From contig NW_026262712.1 in the NCBI RefSeq assembly GCF_021869535.1, forward strand, positions 111,101,640-111,165,639: a DNA stretch of 64,000 nucleotides, given 5' to 3'. The notes below the pieces were generated by a model. The model was not told the DNA's origin and made no database searches. It was given only the letters and a program-made list of their open reading frames with translations. Shown here piece by piece: positions 48,136-60,299 of this stretch. A program made the translations under genes and the position numbers. Each line of letters starts with the position of its first letter. The stretch's first letter is position 1. This stretch comes from Mytilus californianus. Its lineage: Eukaryota > Mollusca > Bivalvia > Mytilida > Mytilidae.

Positions 48136-48695
48136 ACGTTGGTATGGAAACAGCTGTTTGGCTAGCACCCCACTGCCAATATTTTTAGCATTGCTCTGTA
48201 TTGCAATGTTTGGTTTGTCATGACTGTCTTGTCACATGACTTGACTAGCTTGTGTTAGAACTGATGGCATGTCATTGAGTCTTGTATAAAATACAAGCAA
48301 GTTTGATATAACGGGCAGGTCCTTTGTAACCATGGTAACATGTAGTCAATGTATTCATCAAAACGATAGTTGAACTATCGAACCGTTTGTGATCATGTTA
48401 CCTTTAATGGTAAATCGTATAGTCAAGTAATGTCTCGAATGGATATGTATTTATTTATTTTGTTTGCATGTTAATTTAAATATTCCCATGTTTCGACATG
48501 TTGAAACACTGTTATTAAATGGCAGATTTGTTTATTTGTTGCATAATCGAACTTTTAATATCCTTGGTATAAGTTGCCAATGGGTGTAAAAGATGATATT
48601 TGTTATACATATTAATGTTATTTATACAAAATTGTTATTTGATAAATATTTTTGATACATTTTATTAAAATAAAATGAAAATAACTGTACAAGAT
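48136..48695 (+). other. Probable 3' UTR of SPDEF-like gene
   Basis: A T-rich stretch from the stop codon to just past an AATAAA. It includes overlapping ATTTA pentamers near 48446-48460, the signature of AU-rich instability elements, which would fit a regulated transcription-factor mRNA. The end is inferred from the poly(A) signal. Confidence 0.55.
48669..48674 (+). terminator. Polyadenylation signal AATAAA
   Basis: Canonical AATAAA about 535 bp after the stop codon, followed by a T-rich tract at about 48697-48713 that could serve as the downstream element. Confidence 0.55.
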
Positions 48696-48884
48696 TGTCA
48701 TTCTCTTTTTATCTATCATAGACAAAAATCACAACTGACCAACACACATGTCAAAAACACCAACAGAACAGAGATAAATAAAAGAAAGATTCGAGAATTT
48801 AGTCTCGGAGAACATATGTATTAGTTGTTGTTGCCTTTGTACGTAGCTTTCAGTAACTTCGAGTACTCTCAGATCTGTACTTTG

Positions 48885-49015
48885 TATAATAATGTGGTAT
48901 GATTTTCAATGAGAAAACTATCCACGAGAGTTAAAATGAAGTGGTAGTATGCAATTATAGGCCACCGTACTGCCTTCAACAATGAGAAAAACCCATACCG
49001 TGAGTTTCTCTTTAT
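48885..49015 (+). repeat. Family B fragment, first of an inverted pair
   Basis: AATAATGTGGTATGATTTTC, CTATCCACGAGAGTTAAAAT and GAGAAAAACCCATACCGTGA. It stops where a minus-strand copy begins. Confidence 0.75.
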
Positions 49016-49029
49016 ATTAGTGGTTTTTT

Positions 49030-49395
49030 TTTGTGCTTCGTGTCCACCCATTTCAAATAGATTTTTACAGTTTGTTCTTATGTTCGGCTGTTACATCACT
49101 GTCCGAGGATAGGGGAGGGGTTGGGCGATCACAAACATGTTTAACCCTGCCACATTATACATGTGAATGTTGTTTATTGATTTGTTATTAATCAGGTCCT
49201 TGGTTTATTTTTCGTTTAAATTGGTTCACATTTTTTCATGTCGGGCCCTTTAATAGCTGACTTTACGGTATGTGTTTTTGCTCACTGTTGAAGCACGTAG
49301 AGTGACCTACAATTGCTTTAATCCACTTCATTTAAATTATGTTGCTATAGTTATCTCATTGGTAATCGTGCCACATCTCTTTACTTTATAGAAAT
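49030..49395 (-). repeat. Family B element, second of an inverted pair
   Basis: Minus-strand words in order: TTGTGCTTCGTGTCCACCC, AACATGTTTAACCCTGCCAC, TTTTTTCATGTCGGGCCC, CTTTACGGTATGTGTTTTTG and CTCATTGGTAATCGTGCCAC. Nearly full length. Confidence 0.8.
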
Positions 49396-49440
49396 AAGAG
49401 ACAAATGAAGATAACACACCATTAAACAAAATAACTGATT

Positions 49441-49526
49441 TTATTTCATTGTTGTGGGAGGGATCCAGTTAATCCAAGAGATTATTTCATTGTTGTTGGA
49501 GGGATCCAGTTAATGCAAGAGATTAA
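49441..49526 (+). repeat. 42-bp tandem duplication
   Basis: ATTTCATTGTTGTGGGAGGG and GATCCAGTTAATCCAAGAGA recur 42 bp later with two changes. Confidence 0.85.
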
Positions 49527-52495
49527 TTTGGATCGAAACTAAATGTTACATATTGTTGTAGGATATGGGGTGAACGTACATGAAAACACAATATCAAAAT
49601 ATGATACCAGTGTATCAAAGGAGTTGCGTTTTTTGCTATTCTTCTTGACATTTTTTGAAAGATAATCTTATAATTGATGTCGAGTTTGTAGAACGAGCCT
49701 AGTTTATTTTTGAATTGTTAAATACGATTTTCAATTACTGAAGAAAGATGCCAAACATTTTTAAATAAACTACTCTTTTTCTTCAAAACCAAGCTTTGCA
49801 ATGAGAACAGAGAAAATCGTTGATAACTTTAAGACACTCTTATTTCTTGGTTTTAAATCTGCAGGTTCCTCTGTAAGAAAATTATATAAAAATCCTCTTG
49901 TTTATCTTGTTGGTAGTCGGACTGTGCAACTTTTGTTATTATGTGTTTTACTTTAACGCATGATCTAGATAAGCAAAAGAGGGGGGTTCAATTCGCACGT
50001 AACAATGTCAATGGCCTAACCCCAACACATGTTATGTCTGTTCCATTGCGGGCTATCTGGAGTTTATGTAGGTCTTTGTTTATACGGCTGTTTTTTATTG
50101 TGTGTTTTTTTTTGGTTTTTTTTTTGGAGAGACGGTTGCTGAATTGGTAGTTGGTGTTGTCAGTTGTATTATGCAATATATTGGGCAATGCCTATTTTTT
50201 AGTATTATTCACAATGATAAAATTATATATATAGCATGGCTACTTGAATTATAAGCACTGTTTTATAGGACTTATATCTAACATCAAGTTAGCTGATTTG
50301 TCATCTGTTAGATAAAAAATGATACAAAAATGTGTGGGTGACCGCCACCCTATTCCTCAACCAAACGCAACAATTTCAGAATTTTTTAAAAGTTTCTCTA
50401 GTGTTATAATAAAATTTATAGTAAAATTATGAATTACCAGAGAAATTTCTTTAATATAACACTAGTACTATAAATTTTCTTATTGCATAGAACTAAAGAC
50501 ATTTCTACTACGAAAACAGAAATTTTATTTGAAGTGAAAAAATGGTTACAATCGAAAATTTGTACCTTAACAAGTGAAGTTTTACAAAAAGCAAATATAC
50601 TCGGGAGAGAGATCAAAGTAGTTATTGATAACGAGATGAATAAAGTCATATACCTGTAAGGGTTTAAGTTATGTGATGCTCTTTATTTAAATAAAAACAA
50701 AATCACGATCCACTTCCTCATTGTTTTCTGACGGAGAGATAAAAACGGAGACAGCGGGTACAACAAATAAAACTGGATTTTCCCTTTCACCTTTTTACTA
50801 CGCATTATATGGGATCACATAGGGGGTATTTAGTACTTTAGTGTAAGAATGTATTGCAAAAGATAAATGGTTTTTTAATTGAAAAGACATTACTAAATGA
50901 GTACATAATATGGCTATTTTATGCTGTAAATAGTTTTTATATGAACGTTTCGGTATCCTGGGATTTATTTTTATTCATGGCATTGTCATAATGGGATAAA
51001 AGTACACATACCAATCTCTTGCACTGAATATTTATCATGCAAAGTAATGTTTCTACAATCGGCCATATATTTCTGTGTCATACATGTATATATATCCAAT
51101 AAGTTGCCCGGCTTAAGTTTCGTGTATTTTTCGTCATTGAATTTGTATAATAAATCGTTTGGCACACATCGGATGCAGAATGTTGACTGTTGTAAGGTAT
51201 TTGACTATGTTTTAGGGGGTTGTTTTGTATAAATAAAGATAAGAAGATATGGTAGGATAGTCAACTATCCACTAGAGACTTAACTTGGATGTTTGCTACT
51301 CTGTTTCAAAATAACAAGCTTTTTAAAAGTCTATTATAAATTGATAGTATATAAATAATGGAACTAAAAAAGGTGAAAAAAATGAAGGATCAGTGACATT
51401 GTTTCCGAGCTATAAGCCATCGAATTCTCTCTAGATTTTTCATACATTTAACACTGGCATCTTTTTTCTTACAAAAACTAAGAAAAAATAACAAGGATTT
51501 TATAAGATTTTCAAATATGGCTTTTTAAACTATATGTAATAAAATTACGAAAAGAAAAGTAGGGGTTAGCGGGCAAAATATTATTGGCACTACATGGATA
51601 AAACCAGAGGATTCCGAATATCTGGCAAAAATTCAAAAACAAGAGGAGCTAACATCCTTAAGGATGAGGATGTTAACAACTCCATTTTCCTAAGTACTTG
51701 TTCTTTCTTCTGTCGTTAGTATGTATTGTCATATCAAAATTGAAAATAAGTCACTGAAGTCAGAAGGGACTATTTAATCGGATGCACTCGCCCTAAAATT
51801 CCATCGACTGATAAAATTATCTAAACTATCATTGGGAGTATATTCTTCTTCGAATCTTTGATTTATTATAAGTTCTATATCCATGTTATAGTAAATGGGC
51901 GTCAAGAATGATGCATTAACACCTCATATCAATAAAGAGAGATTTAAAATATTTCAAAAAGCTACAACATGAAAACAAAAACAGTACTATTTAGTGGTCA
52001 GTATATAAATGTTTCGATTTAAATGAACATTTAATTTTCATTGTCTAGTATTCTTATATATTATACTATATTTGGTCTGTTTTGTAGTTTAATATATTCC
52101 TTAACAATAAATCTAACACCTAATTTTGAAGGCCATGTAGCGAAGGAGAGTATACTTCCGTATACAGTACCTATACACTGTACGCTGTCTGTATCGTTTT
52201 CACCAATACTGTTTACAGTTACTCTGTCGTAAAGCCTTTTTAACAATAGTCTCAGAAGATTCTTAAATATGAGTGAAAATGGTCAATTTTATTTATGATA
52301 AATCAAAATATACACAGGTAAGATTACCTACTTTGTAAACGTGTTAAATATCATAATTAATATATGTTAAAACTGTTGACATGTGATATAATAAATCATG
52401 CTGCCCAACCTTGCGGTTTTTCTTAGAAGAAGGAGACAAAATCGTGGATGCATTAGTTAAACGAATATGATATTCATTTGTATTAGATAGTTATA
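49527..52495. other. Intergenic stretch, little recognised
   Basis: AT-rich. A possible family B start (AAGATATGGTAGGATAGTCA, CTATCCACTAGAG) lies at about 51232-51290. A small hairpin at 50400-50466 pairs AGTGTTATA with TATAACACT. No gene. Confidence 0.4.
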
Positions 52496-52499
52496 ATAT

Positions 52500-52622
52500 A
52501 ATGGGGTTTTCTCATTGCTGAAGGCCTTACGGTTGCATATAATTGCTTACATCCACTTCATTTGAACTTTGGTGGATAGTTGTCTCATTGGCAATCATAC
52601 CACATCTCCTTATTTTTATATA
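52500..52622 (-). repeat. Family B fragment
   Basis: CTGAAGGCCTTACGGTTGCA, TTACATCCACTTCATTTGAA and GTCTCATTGGCAATCATACC, ending CACATCTCCTTATTTTTAT. Confidence 0.8.
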
Positions 52623-53480
52623 AATAAGAAAAATAGAAATAAAATTGATAAAAAACAAAAAAAAAGACCATTATAGTCGCTAATCAATAGTACTTTCCCT
52701 AACAAAGAGCTTATTCTCGGATATATTTTGTACTGCAAAAACTCAGTCCGGTATAGAAATGATAGACCTTGAAATATTGTAAGATTGACGACCGTGTATT
52801 GACCGCTAGATGCCTTTTGGGTATCATTTTCCCCCCATGTAATCAGGGTGGCACATAAGTAGACAGTTTCCACCATCTTTCCTTGACAAACAAGAACTAA
52901 ATTATAAGAACAATATTTGAATATAATTTCAATTCTTCTTGAAATTGATAGAACTATTGTCATTTTCAAGGGTTTATTAGATTCGTGTTGATAAAATTTA
53001 AGTTTTCGTCCTTAGGTTTCGCAACAGTTCTTGCATTATTGCATAAGGTTTTTGCTATTTTATGGTACAATATAAAGGGTAATGGGATATCATTCGAGGA
53101 CTCGCAGTCCCTACAGTCACCATGCATTTTCATCTTTTCCTTTTTATCCTATAATGTGACTTGTTTGGAATATAATATCAAACTTTTCTATATACATGTA
53201 CATATTTAGGAAATATCAGCGGTTGCTACATTGATACGAGCGAATTGTAACATGATACAATATTAACAAGTCAAGGGATCTCATGGATCCGGTCAGGCTC
53301 TCAGAAGACAAGTGATTTACCAAGCGTTAGCCACGTTAATAATTCAGATCATGTACTAGTAATATTTATAGAATAACTAAAAACAAGAGTTGAAATATAG
53401 AAAAATTTCAACAAATGACCGAACAACAGATCTTTCAGGAATTCGCGTAGCATTCCCACGATCAAGCCTATGAACTAACA
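52623..53480. other. Intergenic stretch without recognised feature
   Basis: AT-rich; no gene or repeat structure recognised. Confidence 0.5.
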
Positions 53481-53487
53481 AGGTAAA

Positions 53488-53993
53488 TAATTAAGACCTG
53501 GTTCTACAAAGCTAGTAGTTCATATCATTAACTACCAAGGCCAGAAGTGATCTAGCCCATATACTAGCAAGGGAAATGATTAAGACCTTGTTCTACAAAG
53601 CTAGTAGTTCATGTCATTAACTATCAAGGCCAGAAGTGATCTAGCCCACATACTAGCAAGGGAAATGATTAAGACCTTGTTCTACAAAGCTAGTAGTTCA
53701 TGTCATTAACTATCAAGGCCAGAAGTGATCTAGCCCACATACTAGCAAGGGAAATGATTAAGACCTTGTTCTACAAAGCTAGTAGTTCATGTCATTAACT
53801 ATCAAGGCCAGAAGTGATCTAGCCCACATACTAGCAAGGGAAATGATTAAGATCTTGTTCTACAAAGCTAGTAGTTCATGTCATTAACTATCAAGGCCAG
53901 AAGTGATCTAGCCCACATACTAGCAAGGGAAATGATTAAGACCTTGTTCTACAAAGCTAGTAGTTCATGTCATTAACTATCAAGGCCAGAAGC
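53488..53993 (+). repeat. 89-bp satellite array, left part, 5.7 units
   Basis: The unit contains AAGACCTTGTTCTACAAAGC, TAGTAGTTCATGTCATTAAC and AGAAGTGATCTAGCCCACAT. Middle units are almost identical and the first is slightly diverged. Confidence 0.95.
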
Positions 53994-54603
53994 AAAATTC
54001 CAGCTAAATGGGCACATTTGAAAAAAACATGTTTAATTTGTCTAAAATAGTCTCTGTTCCCACTCCAGTCACAAAATCATCTCCCACTTTGGTAGACCAT
54101 ATTTATAGTAATTAACTATACATTTATATCCGACAACAAATGATCTATTTCGGACCAGAGCTCCTTGTTTTTCACAACGTTTCCGGAAGATTTAAGTTTG
54201 GTTTTGGAATTATCAAAACACTGCCCCGACAAGATCACCATCATCAATGGCTTTTACCCATTTATCCAATAAAGCTGTTAACGCAGTCTGACAAGAATGG
54301 TTTGCACTCTCGTATTGTATTTTTTGGTTTGCAGAAGCTGACAAAATAAGACTCGACAAATATTTTTATATTTGTACTTTAATGCCATATAATAATTGTT
54401 TATCAAATTTAAATTGTATTGCATCTTTATTTCTCATTATTATCAGAAGTCCATTACTAGAGTAATGGACTTCTGTTATCATTAAATTTGTATTGTTTAA
54501 TTTTAATGTAATTATCATTGTGTTAAGACAGCCTTATTGAAAATTGGTGTAATCCGAATGAGTTACTATCTCTAAATAAAGATTAAATTATTATTATTAT
54601 TAT
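53994..54603 (+). mobile_element. 610-bp retroposon-like insertion in the 89-bp array
   Basis: The insert separates two parts of one satellite array and is flanked by AAGC at 53990-53993 and 54604-54607. Its right end is AAATAAAGATTAAATTATTA with an (ATT)n tail, typical of LINE or LINE-mobilised 3' ends. A 70-codon frame (54140-54349) has no recognised domain. It contains a hairpin CAGAAGTCCATTAC / GTAATGGACTTCTG at 54444-54475. Confidence 0.6.
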
Positions 54604-54825
54604 AAGCGATCTAGCCCAGGAACTAACAAGGCCAATGATTAAGACCTGGTGCTACACAGCTATTAGTTCATGCCATTTACTATCAAGACCAGAAGAGATC
54701 TAGCCCATGAACTAGTAAGGCCAGGGATTCTGAAATGGTGCTAGAAAGGCCAGTTATTTATGTCATATACTACCAAGACAAGAATCGATCTAACCCATGA
54801 ACTAGCAATGCAAGTGATTTGGAGT
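54604..54825 (+). repeat. 89-bp satellite array, right part, diverged units
   Basis: GATCTAGCCCAGGAACTAAC, TAAGACCTGGTGCTACACAG and later units GATCTAGCCCATGAACTAG and GATCTAACCCATGAACTAGC. About 2.5 diverged units. Confidence 0.85.
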
Positions 54826-55084
54826 CAACATTTTAAATTCCAATGCCAAGATTACGTATAACAGTTTTCATATTTGGAAAATAAACCAATTACCAAGATG
54901 GTACAAAGGGAAAGATTTAAAAACTTTCAGGTATATTTCAGAGAATTCGTCACAATAATACTATCTATACACTTTCTTTTTATGATTCTCAATATATTTC
55001 TTTCAATACTCCGTAAGTTTTTGAACTTTAGCAAATAAGGTATTTGTTTTGCTTTATTGTTTTGTACATAACTTAGACCATTAG

Positions 55085-55225
55085 TTCTCTCATTTGAATT
55101 GTTTTACATTTGTCATGTCGGGGCCTTTTATAGATTGTGTGCGATATGGGTTTTGCTCATTGTTGAAGGCTGTACGGTGACCTATATTTGATAACTTCTA
55201 CGTCATTTGGTCTTTGGTGGAAAGT
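55085..55225 (-). repeat. Family B fragment
   Basis: TTTACATTTGTCATGTCGGG, CTCATTGTTGAAGGCTGTAC and CTACGTCATTTGGTCTTTGG. Truncated near the start of the following minisatellite. Confidence 0.75.
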
Positions 55226-55261
55226 ACACACTATAGTGTTTGCCCATAAGTATTCGCAACT

Positions 55262-55616
55262 TGCAATTTTTCAATATATATATCCTATAGACATGATATA
55301 TCCTATAGACATGATAGAACTAAGCTTTTTCAATATATATATCCTATAGACATGATAGAACTACGCTTTTTCAATATATATATATACATGATAGAACTAA
55401 GCTTTTTCAATATATATATCCTATAGACATGATAGAACTAAGCTTTTTCAATATATATATATCCTATTGACATGATAGAACTACGCTTTTGCAATATATA
55501 TATCCTATAGACATGATATAACTACGCTTTTGCAATATATATATCCTATAGATATGATATAACTACGCTTGTTCAATATATATATCCTATAGACATGATA
55601 GAACAACGCTTTTTCA
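55262..55616 (+). repeat. 41-bp AT-rich minisatellite
   Basis: The unit contains CTTTTTCAATATATATATCC and TATAGACATGATAGAACTA. About eight units vary in TA-run length. Confidence 0.9.
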
Positions 55617-55997
55617 AAAAATTATTGTGGGTCATTTCTGGTTAGATTTTAACCAACTTGGTACCAATAAAAGTAAAATTGTCATAGGTTTGTTTGGTTA
55701 TTGGTTTGGTTTTTTTTTTGTGTGGAGTGTTTTCATTTTCTGATGATATAAAGTATTATTTTGGTTAAGAAATTTGCTATTTGTTTCAACCAAATTAAAT
55801 TGTACACAAATATTATACGTATTCATATTAGAAGAAAACAAAAGTAACTGAAGACAAAACTATGACCAAATAAACAGATATAGTTGATACAATTCTGTCT
55901 TTCAACACCTGGTTTGTAAAAATCCAACAATAAATGCCTTTAAAATATATATATTTTTATGAAATATATAGTCAACAAATGTAGGTGACACATACTT

Positions 55998-56042
55998 TTG
56001 ACCAATCACTGTGCATCTCCGACCAATCACTGTGCATCTCCG
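55998..56042 (+). repeat. 22-bp tandem duplication
   Basis: GACCAATCACTGTGCATCTC occurs twice in direct succession. Confidence 0.9.
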
Positions 56043-57155
56043 ATTGTTTATGTAATACAGTGTATGTCGCTTCAATGTACAAGTTTTCAATGCATTGAAA
56101 TCAAGACTCACAAATTGTTAAAACTGTAATATTTTATTACAATCTAGTGGTACTTTTAATCCCTGAAATAAACTTTAAAAAAGTAATTTAGAATTATTTT
56201 ACAAATGTTATAATGAATTTTCCCTATTTTACCAGGTTAACCGTACTTAATTTATCATCTGGACCAAATTTCTGAAGGAAATCAAATTGAAATAAATACT
56301 CTTTAAATCATCTCGTTAAAATTTGTTTACAAAGATTCATCATTACCAAAAAAAGATACTATCTGTCTTCCGCAATCGTGATGTTGTTATTTTATGAACT
56401 AGGAAAAGCCTTCTAATGGAGTACACTTGTTCATCGGCATAGTCCTATGAAACTAGAGAATTATTAAGCATCAAAACTAACCTTTACCTCTAAAAAATGA
56501 AAATTTCTGAAATTTGACATAAATATCGTAAAAGCGACATCTCTGCATGACTTTTGTTTACAAGGTACATAAACTTTGCTATGGGAGATTAACTATAGTT
56601 GTGTGGTTTTACTTCACTGCATGTTAGATTTATATTACTACATGTAATGTTCTAAATTTTGTCTGTTAAATTATGTATGCAAATGGTATTTTTTGTAGAC
56701 TTAAGTGCAAAAAGGCAGGTAAATGCATTTGTACATCCAAGAACATTTATTTATATGAAATTTTTAAGTCAATAGGCCCCGGGGATGTCATTAGCAGAGA
56801 ATTGCAATATATAAATTCATATTTATATCCAAATGAATTGTAATGAAAACTTAAGATACAATATGTCTATTAAAATCTGTCGAAATAAGACAGACAAGGT
56901 CATGACAAAAAAAAACGAAAAGAAAACAACCAGACTACCAGACACCACTGAACTATTCGTGTTGCTCAAGACACATGAAAGTCCGCGGATAAGTTGTTAA
57001 AGTTGTAAAGTAGAAAACGAGGAAAAATAATGAAGAGTGACTGGTGTAAAAAACGTTGAGTTTAAATATTACATGCATAACAGAAAAACATGTTAATGCG
57101 ATATGAATATGAACCCTGCTCCGACAAACTGAGACAGAATATTCAAGCGATATTT
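56043..57155. other. Intergenic stretch without recognised feature
   Basis: AT-rich; no supported gene. Confidence 0.5.
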
Positions 57156-57159
57156 CACA

Positions 57160-58486
57160 AGGCAATAGTCCACGAAAAGAATTGTCACCCTACATAAGGT
57201 AACAGTCCACGAAAAGAATTGTCACCCTACATAAGGTAACTGTCCGCGAAAAGAATTGTCACCCTACATAAGGTAACTGTCCGCGAAAAGAATTGTCACC
57301 CTACATAAGGTAACTGTCCGCGAAAAGAATTGTCACCCTACATAAGGTAACTGTCCACGAAAAGAATTGTCGCCTTACACAAGGTAACAGTACACGGAAA
57401 GAATTGTCACCCTACATAGGGTAACAGTCCACGAAAAGAATTGTCACCCTACATAAGATAATAGTCCACGAAAAGAATTGTCACCCTACATAATTATATA
57501 AGGTAACAGTCAACGAAAAGAATTGTCACTCTACATTAGGTAAGAGTCCACGGAAAGAATTGTCATCCTACATAAGGTAACAGTCCACGGAAAGAATCGT
57601 CACCCTACATAAGGTAACAGTCCACGAAAAGAATTGTCACCCTACATAAGGTTACAGTCCACGAAAAGAATTGTCACCTTACATAAGGTAATAGTCCACG
57701 AAATAAATTGTCACCCTACATAATTATACAAGGTAACAGTCCACGAAAAGAATTGTCACCCTACATAAGGTAATAGTCCACGAAATAAATTGTCACCCTA
57801 CATAATTATACAAGGTAACAGTCCACGAAAAGAATTGTCACCCTACATAAGGTAACAGTACACTGAAATAATTGTCACCCTACATAAGGTAACAGTCCAC
57901 GGAAAGAATGTCACCCTACATAAGGTAACAGTCCACGGAAAGAATTGTCATCCTACATAAGGTAACAGTCAACAAAAAGAATTGTCACCCTACATAAGGT
58001 AACAGTCCACGGAAAGAATTGTCACCCTACATAAGGTAACAGTCCACGGAAAGAATTGTCACCCTACATAAATATATCAGGTAACAGCCCACGGAAGAAT
58101 TGTCACCCTTCATAAGGTAAAACCACGGAAATAATTGTCACCCTACATAAGGTAACAGTCCATGGAAATAATTGTCACCCTATATAAGGTAACAGTCCAC
58201 GAAAAGAATTGTCACCCTACATAAGATAATAGTCGACGAAAAGAATTGTCACCCTACATAATTACATAAGGTAACAGTCCGCGAAAAGAATTGTCACCCT
58301 ACATAATTACATAAGGTAACAGTCCGCGAAGAGAATTGTCACCCTACATAATTACATAAGGTAACAGTCCGCGAAAAGAAGTGTCACCCTACCTAATTAC
58401 ATAAGGTAACAGTCCGCGAAAAAAACTGTCACCCTACATAATTACATAAGGTAACAGTCCACGGAAAGAATTGTCACCCTACATAA
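57160..58486 (+). repeat. 37-bp minisatellite array, about 34 units
   Basis: The unit is AACAGTCCACGAAAAGAATT followed by GTCACCCTACATAAGGT. Longer units (46-48 bp) carry an AATTATATA or AATTACAT insert. Runs of CCGCG versus CCACG variants group together, and the last five or so units are all the longer form. Confidence 0.97.
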
Positions 58487-58719
58487 CTATCTTTGATGAG
58501 TCCTACATATTATTCTGACTGTCGATCTGACTTTGCTCTTACTCCTTATGACCGCATGATTATCGGAAAAGCAGACCATACCATTTTTCAAGTCCATGGT
58601 CTGACCCTGCCGGCGATAAAACTCGAGGCGAGCAATGTTACACAATACAATCGTGGCAGTGACGACTAGGAATATAGGAGTTATCGCCACGACAATTAAT
58701 CGCTGTTAAAGAGATATGC

Positions 58720-59805
58720 CATAAAAGTTAAACTAATCGTAATAACGCCCCTAAAGCTTTCGTACGAAGAAATGACTTCCAAAATACCATTAAGAACTCA
58801 TGGCTTAGTATATTGTTTTGTAAACAGCAACCCTCTATCACGGAAAGATGATAGGAAACGCAAGCCCTGGAATATCAAACCAAATGGAAAATAAAGAATT
58901 TATATGCAGTTGGTGTTGGAAGTTTGCGACATAATAATGGAAAGTTCGCAATAGAAAATTGCAGTCGTCTTTTTGTCGTAAAGTCTAGCATTAAAAAGAC
59001 TCTTACTTTCAATGTATATGTATACATTGTAAGGCACGGCATGAACCAGGCTTAGACGTATCTGTGGTATCTTTTTTTCAAGGTCAATGGGATAGGATCA
59101 ACTTACAACTGTCAAAACACATTCAAGTTATAAGATGAACGCACCAATGGAAATAGTTGTAAAAACGTTATCTTCCAAATATAGTTGGTCATCTCACAAT
59201 CAAAAAGCCCTCTTTTTTCACTTTACTGTCTCTAATAGGGAGATGCAAATATCATGGGAAAGCACGGAACGTACAATATTATCATGACGTAAAACGCATC
59301 TGGAAAGTAAAGCTATAGTCTACAAAACATTTCATTAGAGCGACAGAGATCTTGCTAACAGTAGGAGTGAAATTAAAATTTGAATGTTTCTAAGATTCTA
59401 AATAATATATCAAAATAATTTTCAATTGTTTTACATATCAAATTGAAGTGTTATTCGACGCTACATATTGCTTTGGAAGACAATATTGCAAATGTTACAC
59501 GTTTTTTGTATAATAAATTAATTTTGTATCTAAGGGCATCTTTACGAAAATTAAATGACACCTGTGTGTTGTTTTATACCGAACAAAAATAGACTTCAAG
59601 GTTATTGTTTTGACTGCCGAAAGAGTTCAGTCTTGCTAATGTACAGTCAAACCTGTATAGAAAGGTCACCCTTGGAAATAGAGAAAACTGACCTTATAAG
59701 AGAAGTTTGAATTGAGGTTCAAAATGCATAGATATTACTATAGCTGGACAATAAGTGAGTGACCGGAGAAGGCAGGTTTTTCCTTAAAAGAGGTGACATT
59801 TATAT
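58720..59805. other. Intergenic stretch, little recognised
   Basis: ACAGTCAAACCTGTATAGAA at about 59643 resembles the start of a short dispersed element, but no matching end was found. Confidence 0.35.
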
Positions 59806-59807
59806 AA

Positions 59808-60290
59808 AAATAAGGAGATGTGGTATGATTACCAATGAAACTACTACCCACCAGAGTTCAAATGAAGTGGATGTAAGCAGTAATAGACAACCGTCCGACC
59901 TTCAACAATGAAAAAAAAACCCATACCGTATAGTCGGCTCTAAAAGGCCTCGTCATGAAAAATGTGAAAATAGTCAAACGAGAAAACTAACGGACTAATT
60001 TATAACAAAAAAATTTACGAAAAACAAATATGACAAACATGAACCAACGACATCCACTGAACTAAAAGCTCTTGACTTGGGACAGACACATAAACAATGT
60101 GGCTGGGTTAAACATGTTTGTGAGCGTTCAACTATAACTTTTGACAGAGGTGTATTAACAACACAACATTGCAACAAACTGTAAAAATCAGTAGTATGAG
60201 GCACAATGATAACTAACAAAAAAACAATAGACACAAAGCACCGAAATAAGAGTACTCGCAGTTACTGAAAGCTGGTTCAAAACCAACAGA
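59808..60290 (+). repeat. Family B element, near full length
   Basis: AAAATAAGGAGATGTGGTAT, GAGTTCAAATGAAGTGGATG, CCCATACCGTATAGTCGGC, AACATGAACCAACGACATCC, TTGACTTGGGACAGACACAT, then the distal part to TACTGAAAGCTGGTTC. The best reference copy in the window. Confidence 0.85.
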
Positions 60291-60299
60291 TTTCAACGG

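Noticed and set aside
57160-58486. CRISPR-like regular array
   Set aside because: Units are contiguous and lack unique spacers, and the window is eukaryotic; it is a minisatellite.
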